This document shows, piece after piece, positions 9,312-18,452 of a stretch of DNA of 64,000 nt. The position numbers were made by a program, and so were the translations under genes. The notes beneath the pieces were generated by a model, which did not search any database, was not told the DNA's origin, and saw only the letters and a program-made list of their open reading frames with translations. The stretch is from Pseudoalteromonas rhizosphaerae. Its GTDB lineage: Bacteria > Pseudomonadota > Gammaproteobacteria > Enterobacterales > Alteromonadaceae. Where the stretch lies: contig NZ_CABVLM010000001.1 in assembly GCF_902498845.1 (NCBI RefSeq), forward strand, positions 124,001-188,000, given 5' to 3'. Numbering within the stretch: the stretch's first letter is position 1; each line of letters begins with the position of its first letter.

Positions 9312-9315
9312 TTAT

Positions 9316-10890
9316 TTACCTTATGAACTCTATTGTTTTGTGATCCAGAATTACTTTATCTTTAATGGGTTTTTGCTTTAAGCGTTTAGCGATAAAGAAA
9401 AACATAACTGAGAAAAGTGTGGCTATAAAATCAACAGAATAGCTTTCGTAATAGGGGAGCAGAGCTAAATTATTCAGGCCTTGAATAACACTCGAGATGG
9501 GTAAACATACGGTTAGAATCGATAATGTTATTAAGCCAGTATAGCTTGCTTTGTTAGCGCCTAGTGTAAAGCAGTAGGCTAAGGAAATAAAAAAAACAAC
9601 ATAATAACACTGCATATAATGGTGATTAATGTTATTTATCAGTATGTTACTCCATTTTGCTAACAATAATACTGCAACAACAGCGAGCATGGATCCTAAA
9701 CACACGCCAATCGTTAACTTTGCCATAATATGTGTGCCGGTTTTATTTGCATCTTTTTTCATTCGTTTGTCTATCCATAATAAGTTGCCTGAATAAAAAA
9801 GCAATGCGCCGAATAGTCCCATTATAAAGTAAGCCCAGCGACCCCACTCACCGCCATATGTTCCAAAATGCAGTGAAAAGATACTCGCGACAAAATTGCC
9901 CCAGAAGCTTTCTTCACCCTGTGGGTAAGTTGATCCGCTGATCTCTAAAGTATACGGGTTCATAAATAAATAATCCGTATCAGGTCCACGTACCACTGCA
10001 GAATCATTACTCATTTTAAATACAGCGGAAGGGGACGCTAAATTCAATCGACTGTAGCTAATATGTATTGGCTCATAGCCTGTAGCATAGCCCTTAGCCG
10101 CTAGTATTTGTGTATCAATACGTTTCAGTTCGCTGATGTTATAAGCGTGTGTTGCGGTTGGGGGACGCTCAAATAGTGGTTTGTCACCATAAAACTGGGC
10201 CAAACCATCATAAATTAAGTCGTGAAAAGCAAATACAATAACAGTAAACGCAATGATCAAATGAAAGGGCAAACTCGCAACGCCAATAAGGTTATGGCTA
10301 TCTAACCAAAAGCGACTCGGGCCTTTTTCTTTTCGCAGCGCAAAAAATGTTTTTACCAGTGTTGGTAAAAGGATAATTACACCGGACACCAAGGCTAAAA
10401 AATACAGTCCTGCAGCAATACCAAGAATGTAAACGCCAGATTGGTCGTGGCCAATTTCACCAATAAAGCCTGCGGTACGGTGTAGGTAATCGATTAAATC
10501 AGCAAGTTTATGTTCTGCTTGATCAGCAATTATCAGCTTTTGATCTTCATCAAGATATGCTGTTTGCTGTTGATTATCTAGGTGCATGCCACGAGCTTGA
10601 CCTTGTGTATACCACGACAGTGGCGCAGCTGTTGTTAAAAGGTCGAGTTCAAAACCTTTTGCCATTTGCTCAGGATAAACAGTGATGGCTTTGTCGACTA
10701 AGCTTTGATAGTTTGTAGTAGTGGGATCGGTAAGTGGTGCAGTAGTTGGCTCTGCCCATTGTTGGATTTCATGTTTAAACATGGTCAAACTACCAGCATA
10801 AAAGCCGATGAAAAGTACTAAACCTGCAATGATCCCCGTCCATGTATGCACACCTTGGTAGGTGCGTAAAATATCGGCTCTTACTTTCAT
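9316..10890 (-). CDS. PepSY-associated membrane protein (siderophore-linked)
   Basis: A 524-residue PepSY-TM-type inner-membrane protein. The N-terminus (YQGVHTWTGIIAGLVLFIGFYAGSL) is the first membrane helix of the family. Further helices lie near residues 150-175, 200-225 and 345-365, and several hydrophobic spans fill the C-terminal third. Histidines in the helices (HTW, HDLIYD, LHFGTYGG) are typical of family members thought to act in ferric-siderophore reduction or heme handling. It is the last gene of a three-gene unit, overlapping the DUF3649-like gene by 4 bases, and the unit is divergent from a TonB receptor. A role in releasing iron from an imported siderophore follows from this common arrangement and is not proven by sequence. 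Confidence 0.8.
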   Translation of the reverse strand: MKVRADILRTYQGVHTWTGIIAGLVLFIGFYAGSLTMFKHEIQQWAEPTTAPLTDPTTTNYQSLVDKAITVYPEQMAKGFELDLLTTAAPLSWYTQGQARGMHLDNQQQTAYLDEDQKLIIADQAEHKLADLIDYLHRTAGFIGEIGHDQSGVYILGIAAGLYFLALVSGVIILLPTLVKTFFALRKEKGPSRFWLDSHNLIGVASLPFHLIIAFTVIVFAFHDLIYDGLAQFYGDKPLFERPPTATHAYNISELKRIDTQILAAKGYATGYEPIHISYSRLNLASPSAVFKMSNDSAVVRGPDTDYLFMNPYTLEISGSTYPQGEESFWGNFVASIFSLHFGTYGGEWGRWAYFIMGLFGALLFYSGNLLWIDKRMKKDANKTGTHIMAKLTIGVCLGSMLAVVAVLLLAKWSNILINNINHHYMQCYYVVFFISLAYCFTLGANKASYTGLITLSILTVCLPISSVIQGLNNLALLPYYESYSVDFIATLFSVMFFFIAKRLKQKPIKDKVILDHKTIEFIR

Positions 10891-11183
10891 AATCCACCCC
10901 TTAACAGCAAAAATAAACTATACAAGATAACATTTGCTCCACCGAGTATGAGCCAAGCTTGCCTCGCTGAATTAAATAAATAAGTAAAACTAAAGAGCGT
11001 GAGCCATAAAATCGGGATCATCCACATATTAAATTGAACCTTGTCTTGGGCATCAATTCCGCCTGGGCCGTACCAAGCAAAAAAAGCAATCAGAATATAA
11101 GCCAGCGCTAAACCCAGCAATACACCAGCTAAACTTTTACCAAGCCAAGTTGGTTGAATTTTTTGTCTTTGCTCAGATGTCAT
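10887..11183 (-). CDS. Small membrane protein, DUF3649-like
   Basis: A 98-residue protein with three hydrophobic segments (about 15-37, 50-66 and 73-95) and a conserved-looking FAWYGPGG loop. It resembles DUF3649-type proteins, which usually sit between a DUF3325 gene and a PepSY gene next to TonB-dependent siderophore receptors. It overlaps the upstream small gene by 11 bases and the PepSY gene by 4 bases (ATGA), so the three are very probably co-translated. Biochemical role unknown. Confidence 0.65.
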   Translation of the reverse strand: MTSEQRQKIQPTWLGKSLAGVLLGLALAYILIAFFAWYGPGGIDAQDKVQFNMWMIPILWLTLFSFTYLFNSARQAWLILGGANVILYSLFLLLRGGL

Positions 11184-11442
11184 TTCTTAGCCCTTTCACT
11201 TTAATTAAGCTTGCAAATGGCATGACCATTAAAGCGAGCATCAGTATTAAAATAATAAAGAAGCTTGCTGCTAATTTAGACAGTGTAGAAAAAGAAATGA
11301 TAATTGCAGTTATAAACAGCATTAGCGCAAGTGTACGCCAGTGTTTAGAAATAGGTTTAGTAAGTAATCTTTGATGGCGATTACTGCAGTAGAGCACAGT
11401 TATAGCAATGAGTAAGATAACAATAACGGTAAATTGAGACAT
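11173..11442 (-). CDS. Small membrane protein, DUF3325-like
   Basis: An 89-residue protein with three hydrophobic helices (about 3-20, 34-51 and 55-77). By size, topology and position at the head of a DUF3649-PepSY operon it fits the DUF3325 family. It is the first gene of the minus-strand unit and shares a 120-base divergent promoter region with the next TonB-dependent receptor. No catalytic motif is visible and the function is unknown. The family call rests more on gene order than on motif recognition. Confidence 0.55.
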   Translation of the reverse strand: MSQFTVIVILLIAITVLYCSNRHQRLLTKPISKHWRTLALMLFITAIIISFSTLSKLAASFFIILILMLALMVMPFASLIKVKGLRNDI

Positions 11443-11473
11443 AAGAGCAATAATAGTTTATTTTAATGCCATT

Positions 11474-11492
11474 CTAAATGATAAGCAAACTC
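11474..11492. promoter_or_regulatory. Weak Fur-box-like sequence
   Basis: The stretch containing AATGATAA matches 12 of 19 positions of the Fur consensus. It lies between the divergent DUF3325-like gene and the TonB receptor. Marginal on sequence alone; the iron-related gene content is what makes it worth noting. Confidence 0.3.
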
Positions 11493-11562
11493 AATTGCAA
11501 TACTATACTTGATATGGTATTTTTTCGCGCAATTTAAAATGTCTCAAAAAAAGGAAATTATT

Positions 11563-13614
11563 TTGGCTGCTTTATTTAAACGCAATAAGCTTTCACTGCT
11601 TATTGCCAGCGCGCTGTTATTTACTCAAGCTCAGGTATTAGCAGATGATGAGGGTAATCGCGAATCAATCGATACTATCGTTGTTACGGGTGAAAAAATA
11701 GCAAAATCACTTAAAGACACTATTACCTCAGTTGCGGTCGTCGATAAGTCGTTATTAGAAAATGGTCAGCTAGCATCTGTTTCAGAAGCGCTTGCAGAAA
11801 TGGCGAATGTAGTGGTGTTAACGGGGTCAGTTCCTGATATGCGTGGTGTGTCAGGTAACGGTGGAGCAACAGGGTTTAATTCGTTTAGTGGTGGCTCTAA
11901 AGCGCGAGTATCAACGTTAGTTGACGGTGTAAGTCAGCCGTTTGTCGCTGATTTAACCGGTGATACTGGTTTGTGGGATATGGAGCAAATAGCAGTGTAT
12001 CGAGGTCCACAATCAACAAGTAATGGTCGTAATAGCATTGCTGGCGCTGTTTATATGACAACCAAAGCACCGACTCAAGACTTTGAAGGCGCAGTGCGAG
12101 TCGGTTACCGCAATCAAGATAGCTACCTTGACACCGCAGCCGTTGTTTCCGGTGCATTAGTTGAAGATGTACTTGCTTTTAGGTTATCGACTCAATATGT
12201 TGATGGTGAAACTTACAGTAACCCAACTGTCTATGAAACAAATCCGACAGATCGCGATCTAAATAAATTAAACACCTCAAGCACCCGAGCAAAATTACTT
12301 TATACTCCATTTGATGATCTATCAATTCAACTAAGTTATTCAAACTACAGTGAAAAAGGAAATTCTGGTCGTCATTATTATGAAGGTGACAACCCATCTG
12401 ATTATATACCACTGTTTCAACGTATAATGGATACAGATTCAGATACAACACAAATCGATTTTGAATATAAGATTGATGAGAACTTCTCTGTGGATCTGCT
12501 GGTGGCATATATGGATTATCATTGGGCGTTTGATGCTTATGAGCCGCTAGCAACAGCAGAATCTGATGTTACTATGGATGAAAAAAATATTACCATTGAT
12601 GGTAAATTAAACTTCGGTCTTAGTAGTGATTTTTACTCAGGTTTTATTGGCTTAGCTTATTTCGATCGAGATCAAGATTTCGACAGTACTGGAGCAACAG
12701 ATTATTTTGGTGATGATAGCAGTGATTCGATAGCTATTTACTCAGAGGCAAGCTTCAACCTAACAGATAAGTTAATAGTAACAGGTGGCTTGCGGGTTGA
12801 ACATGAAAGTCAACTTCGTAACTTTAACATGGCATTTAGAGGCGATACCTTAGCTGAACAGCTAGATGATTCTAATACTATTAAATTACCTACCTTAGCT
12901 ATTCAATACAAAGTTACCGAGGCAACTACTTTATCAGCCAGTGCGCGGCGTGGTTATAATTCCGGCGGTGGTGCACTCGACTTTAATGCTGAAGATTATT
13001 ATTACTATGATGAAGAAACTGTTAATACCTATGAGGTAGGCACACGTAGTGTATTAAATAACGGCGACATTAATATCAGTGCAAATGTCTTTTACAATAA
13101 CTTTGACGGTTATCAGGCATTAAGTTCAGATCGTAGAATTACTAATATCGATGACGCTCATAGTTATGGTTTAGAGCTTGAGGCTTACAGTATGTTAGGT
13201 GAGCAATGGCAGTTACATGCTGGTCTAGGATTGTTAAAAACAAAAATTGACGCATCTACAACGTATTCTGAAGCGGTTGGTAACGAACTTAATTCAGCCC
13301 CTTCATTTACAGCCAGTTTAGGTCTGTCTCATTGGTTTACTGACAACCTTAAAATCAATGTCAGTGCAAATTATGTCGATGAGTATTACGGTGATCTTAC
13401 TAACAGTGAAGAGCGCATGGCAGGTGATTACACTATTACTCGCGCTACAATAAGCTATGACACAATGAATTGGTTAATTAGCGCTTATATTAATAATGCC
13501 TTTGATGAACAAGGTTATACCAGTGTAGAGCCTGTAAGTGGCAGGTATCCAACTGGTTATGTCTCTGTTGTTAGCCCACAAACATTAGGTGCTTCAGTTA
13601 CTTATCGTTTTTAG
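11563..13614 (+). CDS. TonB-dependent receptor, siderophore type
   Basis: An outer-membrane receptor of about 683 residues. A signal peptide (ALFKRNKLSLLIASALLF… ending VLA) is followed by a TonB box (DTIVVTGEK), a plug with the motifs MRGVSGNGG, TLVDGV and IAVYRGPQSTSNGRNSIAGAVYMTTK, and a beta barrel ending in TYRF. The frame is open back to ATG codons at 11509 and 11539. I prefer the TTG at 11563, because AAGGAA at 11551-11556 is correctly spaced and the signal peptide then begins normally. It is divergent from the DUF3325-DUF3649-PepSY unit, a standard partnership in ferric-siderophore uptake. The ligand cannot be named. Confidence 0.82.
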   Translation: MAALFKRNKLSLLIASALLFTQAQVLADDEGNRESIDTIVVTGEKIAKSLKDTITSVAVVDKSLLENGQLASVSEALAEMANVVVLTGSVPDMRGVSGNGGATGFNSFSGGSKARVSTLVDGVSQPFVADLTGDTGLWDMEQIAVYRGPQSTSNGRNSIAGAVYMTTKAPTQDFEGAVRVGYRNQDSYLDTAAVVSGALVEDVLAFRLSTQYVDGETYSNPTVYETNPTDRDLNKLNTSSTRAKLLYTPFDDLSIQLSYSNYSEKGNSGRHYYEGDNPSDYIPLFQRIMDTDSDTTQIDFEYKIDENFSVDLLVAYMDYHWAFDAYEPLATAESDVTMDEKNITIDGKLNFGLSSDFYSGFIGLAYFDRDQDFDSTGATDYFGDDSSDSIAIYSEASFNLTDKLIVTGGLRVEHESQLRNFNMAFRGDTLAEQLDDSNTIKLPTLAIQYKVTEATTLSASARRGYNSGGGALDFNAEDYYYYDEETVNTYEVGTRSVLNNGDINISANVFYNNFDGYQALSSDRRITNIDDAHSYGLELEAYSMLGEQWQLHAGLGLLKTKIDASTTYSEAVGNELNSAPSFTASLGLSHWFTDNLKINVSANYVDEYYGDLTNSEERMAGDYTITRATISYDTMNWLISAYINNAFDEQGYTSVEPVSGRYPTGYVSVVSPQTLGASVTYRF

Positions 13615-13621
13615 CTACTCT

Positions 13622-13661
13622 AAAACCTTAGGCTGTTGCTGTATAAAAGCCTGAGGTTTTT
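13622..13661. terminator. Bidirectional terminator between receptor and chemoreceptor
   Basis: Arms AAAACCTTAGGCT and AGCCTGAGGTTTT differ by one G-T pair. They are flanked by A and T runs that serve both converging genes. Confidence 0.75.
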
Positions 13662-13675
13662 AATCCAGAGATCCG

Positions 13676-15352
13676 TTAACTTAATTTAAACTTATTTATT
13701 TGTGTATTTAAATTAATCGCAACTTGCGCGAGTTCACTAGACGAAGACGAAATTTGTGCGGTTTGCGACTTCGACTGCATACTGGCATCTTGAATACCAG
13801 TTAAGCGTTCAGCTATATCTTCGGTTACTTGTGCTTGTTGCTCGGATGCAGCTGCAATGGTTCGGTTTGCATCTGAAATTAAGCGCACTTGGGTGCTTAT
13901 TTCTTTGAGCATTGAGCCCACTTTTTCTGAGTTTGATACTGCGTCTTTAACCCGCGTATCACTGCTACGGATCCGTTCGGTTACAGCGTTACTTGCAGAC
14001 TGTAAGCTATTGATTTTTTGTTGTATCTCAACTGTTGAGCTTTGTGTTCTGCTCGCTAATGTCCTTACCTCGTCGGCAACGACGGCAAAACCTCGACCTT
14101 GTTCGCCAGCTCGTGCGGCCTCAATTGCAGCATTAAGTGCTAATAGATTAGTTTGTTCAGCAATATTGCTGATCACATTTAAGATCACCGCTACTTCGTT
14201 AACTGAAGATTCGAGATCATTTAAATCATTAATTGACTCGGTTAATATTTCAGCAACCGATTCGACAGAATGAATACTCTGATTAACGACATCGATCCCT
14301 GCTTGTGTTTTAGCATCTGCATCTCCTGCGTTTTGAGCCGCTTCAGAGCAGTTTTTTGATACTTCTTTGACGGCGGTGGAGTTTTCATATACTGAACTTG
14401 AGATCACCTCAATTGCTTGACTCTGCTCGTCATTAAGCAGTCTTGCCTGCTGTGCAATAGAATCTAGCTCGTTGGCAGCAATTTGGGCTTGTTGGGATTG
14501 CGAGTTAATTTCTGACAGTAAGGTAGATAGTTTATCGATCATAATATTAAAACTGGCTGATAACTCTGCAATTTCATCGTTACCGGAGTGAGCAATTTTA
14601 TGCGTTAGATCACCATTGGCGATTCGTTGTGCTTCATTGACTAATAGCGTGGTTGTCTTTATTACGCGCTTCTCAAGCTGTAAGTAGCATAAAATTAAAA
14701 TAGTGATTATAACTAATACCATCACAATACTAATAAGGCTTAAATTAGCAACACGATTGTTATTATTCATTACTTCTTGCAAGCTGCTGTTTTCTACCGC
14801 AGCTAAAAATTCTTGCACCGGTGTCTGTATTTTAGCTACTTCATCCATATATCCCTTATCGGTTAGCAGTCCTATTGCCTGTACCCACTGTTTTGATTCG
14901 CTCGTATTTAATAATGATGGTGATTGCCCAGCAAAACTACTTACCAATTGAAAAGCTTGTTCTTCAGTGCTGACTAACTGCAAAGAGAGCGAGTTAGATT
15001 TATTTAGCAAAGCAAGTTCTTGTTCATTCACATTAAATTCTTTTAAGCGATCAATATAAGATTTTTTACGACCGTCTAACCAGGGTTCAGTCCCTTCAAT
15101 TTGATTTACAAGTTCATAGTATTGTTTTTTATAGCTAGGTTGAAGGGTTACAACATATTGTCGGGCGAGTTCTGTTAGCTTGATTGAGTTGGAGGCAGAC
15201 AGCTTAGCAAAATGACTTAGTTGATAGCGTTGCTGAGCAGATTGTTGACTATCAGATAATCCTGTTTTTAACAGTAATATGATAATGAGTAGCCCTGCTG
15301 CAATTGTGATTGCTAGAGCAAAAACAGTTCTTAGCATTAATCTTATTGTCAA
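13676..15352 (-). CDS. Methyl-accepting chemotaxis protein
   Basis: A 558-residue chemoreceptor. TM1 is at about residues 9-29, followed by a periplasmic helical sensing domain of about 170 residues and TM2 at about 203-224. A HAMP domain follows (about 225-280) and then the long signalling coiled coil. The hairpin tip is canonical ([20 protein letters not shown], then [15 protein letters not shown]). The periplasmic part is helical, consistent with a four-helix-bundle sensor, but its ligand is unknown. The gene is monocistronic and convergent with the TonB receptor. No other chemotaxis gene lies nearby, so it would feed a signalling complex encoded elsewhere. Confidence 0.9.
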   Translation of the reverse strand: MTIRLMLRTVFALAITIAAGLLIIILLLKTGLSDSQQSAQQRYQLSHFAKLSASNSIKLTELARQYVVTLQPSYKKQYYELVNQIEGTEPWLDGRKKSYIDRLKEFNVNEQELALLNKSNSLSLQLVSTEEQAFQLVSSFAGQSPSLLNTSESKQWVQAIGLLTDKGYMDEVAKIQTPVQEFLAAVENSSLQEVMNNNNRVANLSLISIVMVLVIITILILCYLQLEKRVIKTTTLLVNEAQRIANGDLTHKIAHSGNDEIAELSASFNIMIDKLSTLLSEINSQSQQAQIAANELDSIAQQARLLNDEQSQAIEVISSSVYENSTAVKEVSKNCSEAAQNAGDADAKTQAGIDVVNQSIHSVESVAEILTESINDLNDLESSVNEVAVILNVISNIAEQTNLLALNAAIEAARAGEQGRGFAVVADEVRTLASRTQSSTVEIQQKINSLQSASNAVTERIRSSDTRVKDAVSNSEKVGSMLKEISTQVRLISDANRTIAAASEQQAQVTEDIAERLTGIQDASMQSKSQTAQISSSSSELAQVAINLNTQINKFKLS

Positions 15353-15507
15353 AATTGCCTCTGATGCGATTTAATAATAATGCTAAATAACTATAGAATA
15401 TAATTTCAATTAACTAAAGAATTCATGAATTTTATTTATTATTGGATACGCATTAAACTAGTGAGCAGATTGCAAGAGTATGATAAAAGTGACAACAACA
15501 TTGACAA

Positions 15508-15525
15508 GCCTCAAAGCATTGAGGC
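15508..15525 (-). terminator. Short hairpin after the oxidoreductase gene
   Basis: Perfect arms GCCTCAA and TTGAGGC with a 4-base loop, 30 bases beyond the stop of the Gfo/Idh/MocA gene. Only a weak T-rich tail follows on the minus strand. Confidence 0.4.
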
Positions 15526-15554
15526 GTTGTTTTGCGTGAATAATATTTTGTAGC

Positions 15555-16544
15555 TTATAGTCGGTCGGCTGGATAAATAACACCAAGTTGCTGTCTTGCT
15601 TTATCAAGTACAGCCATCACATTGATACTTAGTTGATGGGTATTGATAGGTGATTCGAGTTGTCCTGCGTTGGCAATTGTAATGAAATGGGCAACTTCGT
15701 GGCGCATAAAGTGTTCATCAAATGGCTGTGATAATTCTTCAACACTGCCATCATTAGCAATAAATTGTATCTGTTTTAATAACGAAACGGCTTCAATTCT
15801 GATACGGCCCAGCTCACCTTGGATTTCTGTAAAATTATCACCTTGAGATATTTTTGAATAACTGATCACTGCTTGCTTATCACTATAATTTAGTAATATA
15901 TCACCAGCACCATCTACCCCTGTTTCAAGTAATACTCCACTGGCTTTTACCGTGTTTGGTGCACCCCAAAGTGCAATCAAGATATATAGCGGATAAACCC
16001 CTAAATCGACGAGCGCACCATTAGCGAATGCTGGCAAAAAGGTGTTAGGGCGCTCACCATTTTTGTATTTATCATAGCGTGATGAATATTGACTATACTG
16101 ACCTATGTATTTACGTGGCGTCCCAATTTTGGCAATGGCTTGTTGTAAAACGGCAAAGTTAGGCAAGTGAGTGGTCATCATCGCTTCCATATAAAGGCGA
16201 TTATTTTGTTTTGCTGCGTCCACTATCGCGGCTAATTCTTGGCTATTTGCTGCTGCAGGTTTTTCACCTAACACGTGTTTTCCTGCATTTAAACAGGCCA
16301 CAGCATAGCTTTTATGCAAACTATTGGGGGCTGCGATATATACAGCGTCTACACTGTCGTCGCTGCATACTTGCTCAATAGTCGTAAATACTTTTGCATT
16401 TTTTATAGCGTGCTTAGCTAAAAATGCATGACCGCTTTGCTCGGCTCGCGAACATACGCCATATAATGAAAACTCACTGACTGTTTTAGCCGCTGCAAGT
16501 AAAGTATCGCTAATAAAATTAGTGCCGACTATCACAAAATTCAT
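15555..16544 (-). CDS. Gfo/Idh/MocA family oxidoreductase
   Basis: A 329-residue NAD(P)-dependent sugar- or cyclitol-type dehydrogenase. The N-terminal Rossmann fold shows a nucleotide-binding start (FVIVGTNFIS), the segment VDAVYIAAPNSLHKSYA, and the family hallmark GKHVLGEKPAA with its catalytic lysine. The C-terminal alpha/beta domain begins near residue 120. The internal ATG at 16544 is the start: AGGAG lies 5 bases upstream, and the frame from 16577 would overlap the preceding gene. It begins 2 bases after the stop of the BMT5-like gene, so the two are probably co-transcribed, which does not obviously link their functions. Substrate unknown. Confidence 0.85.
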   Translation of the reverse strand: MNFVIVGTNFISDTLLAAAKTVSEFSLYGVCSRAEQSGHAFLAKHAIKNAKVFTTIEQVCSDDSVDAVYIAAPNSLHKSYAVACLNAGKHVLGEKPAAANSQELAAIVDAAKQNNRLYMEAMMTTHLPNFAVLQQAIAKIGTPRKYIGQYSQYSSRYDKYKNGERPNTFLPAFANGALVDLGVYPLYILIALWGAPNTVKASGVLLETGVDGAGDILLNYSDKQAVISYSKISQGDNFTEIQGELGRIRIEAVSLLKQIQFIANDGSVEELSQPFDEHFMRHEVAHFITIANAGQLESPINTHQLSINVMAVLDKARQQLGVIYPADRL

Positions 16545-16546
16545 GG

Positions 16547-17350
16547 TCACTCCTGATTGTTGAATTGTGCAAGCCAAGCTTGCCAGTCTGCCTCAAAGCC
16601 TAACATTTGTTGGTGCTTTTTAGCTAATAGGTGTTTTTGTTTATCTTCACTGGCTTGAAATGGACCTACTCGGCACAGCGAACAGCTATCAACTGCTAAG
16701 TAGTTTGGTATAGTTAATCGATTATGGAGTTCAGTCGTTTCTTTGGGGCTGAATACATAAGTGGTGCCACTGGTGTCTTTTACGTGTTTGTCACGATCAA
16801 CATTACGGATTTTATAGCCAGGGAAAGGACTGATATCAAATGGCATTTGGCCGATATAGCGTGATGCTAAGCCATAATTTAAGCTGCCTTCAATATTCCA
16901 CTCACGATATGGTTTAACATCTTTTGAGGTGATGTAGCACAACATTGGGCCATTGTTATCAAGAGCATAGCTGGTGGCATATTTAATATATTGGTGTAGC
17001 AAAGCCCGGTTGAGGGTGTTCATACTGGTTGTTTGGGTGTTTTCACGATAAGCACTCTCCCCGACAAAAGCAGGAATAAGCGGAAATTGAAAAATCACCA
17101 CATCAAATAGCTCGCCATTTAAGCGTTGCCAGGCTTGTGGGTCAGTCACATCAAAACTATCAAGTACCGTAATGTGATGATCTCGCAGTGCATTTAGTGC
17201 GTTATCAGCATATTTGAAGGTAATCGTGGCTGCACTATCATAGGTAGAAGCAACTAACTTGGCCGGCTTTAGATCAGTAGATAAAGCATGAGAAAACGAT
17301 AAGTCGCCATCGCCAACGGTAAGGATCCGCCAATTAGGATTTAAATACAT
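16547..17350 (-). CDS. BMT5-like (DUF2431) methyltransferase-fold protein with C-terminal zinc finger
   Basis: A 267-residue protein. The N-terminal domain has the glycine-rich start ILTVGDGDLSFSHAL and the acidic strand DVVIFQFP, typical of the Rossmann methyltransferase-like domain of yeast BMT5 (25S rRNA uridine N3-methyltransferase). Near the C-terminus is Cys223-x2-Cys226-x13-His240-x5-His246, spaced like the matrin/U1-type C2H2 zinc finger that binds RNA. S-adenosylmethionine binding and an RNA substrate are inferences from these two modules. The gene is followed by the oxidoreductase with a 2-base gap and preceded at 8 bases by a small membrane protein gene, so the three may form one transcript. 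Confidence 0.7.
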   Translation of the reverse strand: MYLNPNWRILTVGDGDLSFSHALSTDLKPAKLVASTYDSAATITFKYADNALNALRDHHITVLDSFDVTDPQAWQRLNGELFDVVIFQFPLIPAFVGESAYRENTQTTSMNTLNRALLHQYIKYATSYALDNNGPMLCYITSKDVKPYREWNIEGSLNYGLASRYIGQMPFDISPFPGYKIRNVDRDKHVKDTSGTTYVFSPKETTELHNRLTIPNYLAVDSCSLCRVGPFQASEDKQKHLLAKKHQQMLGFEADWQAWLAQFNNQE

Positions 17351-17358
17351 TAATTCAA

Positions 17359-17730
17359 TTATTCTAGTGGTGTGTTTTTAGCATCATGATCAATTAAACG
17401 TAAAAACGCTAAGCGAGTCTTTAGTCCTTCAATCGCGATTTGTTTGATAATTAAATTAAACGTGATTAATACTGCAAACGCAATATGAATAGGGCCATGA
17501 GTAAAGCCTGCGTCTGGATCGAAGAGCATTAAGCCAAACAGTAAAAAGAGTACCACGAGTGCAATTTCAAGCCATTGATTAGAATAAAACGATAATCGGC
17601 CTTCACTCTTATGATCTTTCTTGATTTGAATAGCACAAAAAAAAGGGATCACTTTAATTTTGAAATGAGCGCTTTTCTCAACATAGTTTTCACCGAGTTG
17701 ATCAAGCTGTTGGCGCAATTGGTCTATCAT
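17359..17730 (-). CDS. Hypothetical protein with two membrane segments
   Basis: A 123-residue protein not recognised as a named family. An N-terminal polar helix (about 1-25) is followed by a basic segment containing PFFCAIQIKKDHKSEG. Two hydrophobic helices follow at about 53-72 and 79-98, with a polar tail after residue 105. The layout suggests a small inner-membrane protein with both ends cytoplasmic. It ends 8 bases before the BMT5-like gene and starts 57 bases after the DUF3429 gene on the same strand, so it may belong to one operon. No function can be assigned. Confidence 0.65.
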   Translation of the reverse strand: MIDQLRQQLDQLGENYVEKSAHFKIKVIPFFCAIQIKKDHKSEGRLSFYSNQWLEIALVVLFLLFGLMLFDPDAGFTHGPIHIAFAVLITFNLIIKQIAIEGLKTRLAFLRLIDHDAKNTPLE

Positions 17731-17787
17731 TTTAGTTCCTCAAAAAGCAGTGCACGGATGGTACATTAATCCGTTTTAAAGGGCGAG

Positions 17788-18207
17788 CTAGTTAGGGTAT
17801 AAACTAATGCCTATTACTAATATATGGCAAACAAACACCACTGAGGTTAATACAAAGCGCATTTTTTGATAATCAGCATGGTAGCTTTGCCATTGCGGGC
17901 TGGTTTTTTCAAATAGTAATACCAGCCAAAAACTAACCGCTAACCAAGCCAAGGTTATGTGTTGTGGTAAAAAAGCTAAAAAGCCAAGCGGTAAAATCGG
18001 TAGTATAGCCTTAATCGCATCTCGATAACTCTGTTGTCCAGCGTGCCATAAGTTACCACTCATAAAAGCCAAAATTGCAATACTATAAAAAGTAAAAAAC
18101 TGCATATTAAAGTTATTACTACCGACTAATAACGGCCAACCGACACACGCTAAAAAGGGCAATAAGCCTAAATAGCCTAACTGGATATGATTGATGAATT
18201 TATTCAT
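17788..18207 (-). CDS. DUF3429-like membrane protein
   Basis: A 139-residue integral membrane protein with four hydrophobic segments. The N-terminal LGYLGLLPFLACV, the middle YSIAILAFMSGNLWHAG and the C-terminal MRFVLTSVVFVCHILV match my memory of the DUF3429 family of proteobacteria. Function unknown. It is the first gene of a minus-strand group that continues with the two-TM hypothetical, the BMT5-like gene and the oxidoreductase. It is divergent from ahpC with 245 bases between the starts. Confidence 0.65.
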   Translation of the reverse strand: MNKFINHIQLGYLGLLPFLACVGWPLLVGSNNFNMQFFTFYSIAILAFMSGNLWHAGQQSYRDAIKAILPILPLGFLAFLPQHITLAWLAVSFWLVLLFEKTSPQWQSYHADYQKMRFVLTSVVFVCHILVIGISLYPN

Positions 18208-18336
18208 GGCTTACCCCAAAATTAACTAAAAATACGTATTCGCGATATTTTTCAGTGGGCATTGTAACATTAGACGCAAAAAAAGCTTTAGCCCTATCTG
18301 TCCAGATGACAATGACCACTTCTTTCAATAAAATCG

Positions 18337-18373
18337 ATTGAATTAATCTAAACAATCAATTTTATTAACTTTC
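18337..18373 (+). promoter_or_regulatory. Candidate OxyR site upstream of ahpC
   Basis: The 15-mer at 18337-18351 (ATTG-n7-CTAA) resembles an OxyR half site ATAG-n7-CTAT. After the expected 7-base spacer, 18359-18373 gives a weaker second half. OxyR control of ahpCF is well known in gammaproteobacteria, but this match is degenerate and unproven. Confidence 0.3.
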
Positions 18374-18452
18374 ATTTACACCTTATTGTATTACTCAAGC
18401 CAACGCAGCAGCCTGCGTTGTTTACACTTTAAATAAACAAATGAGGAATACT

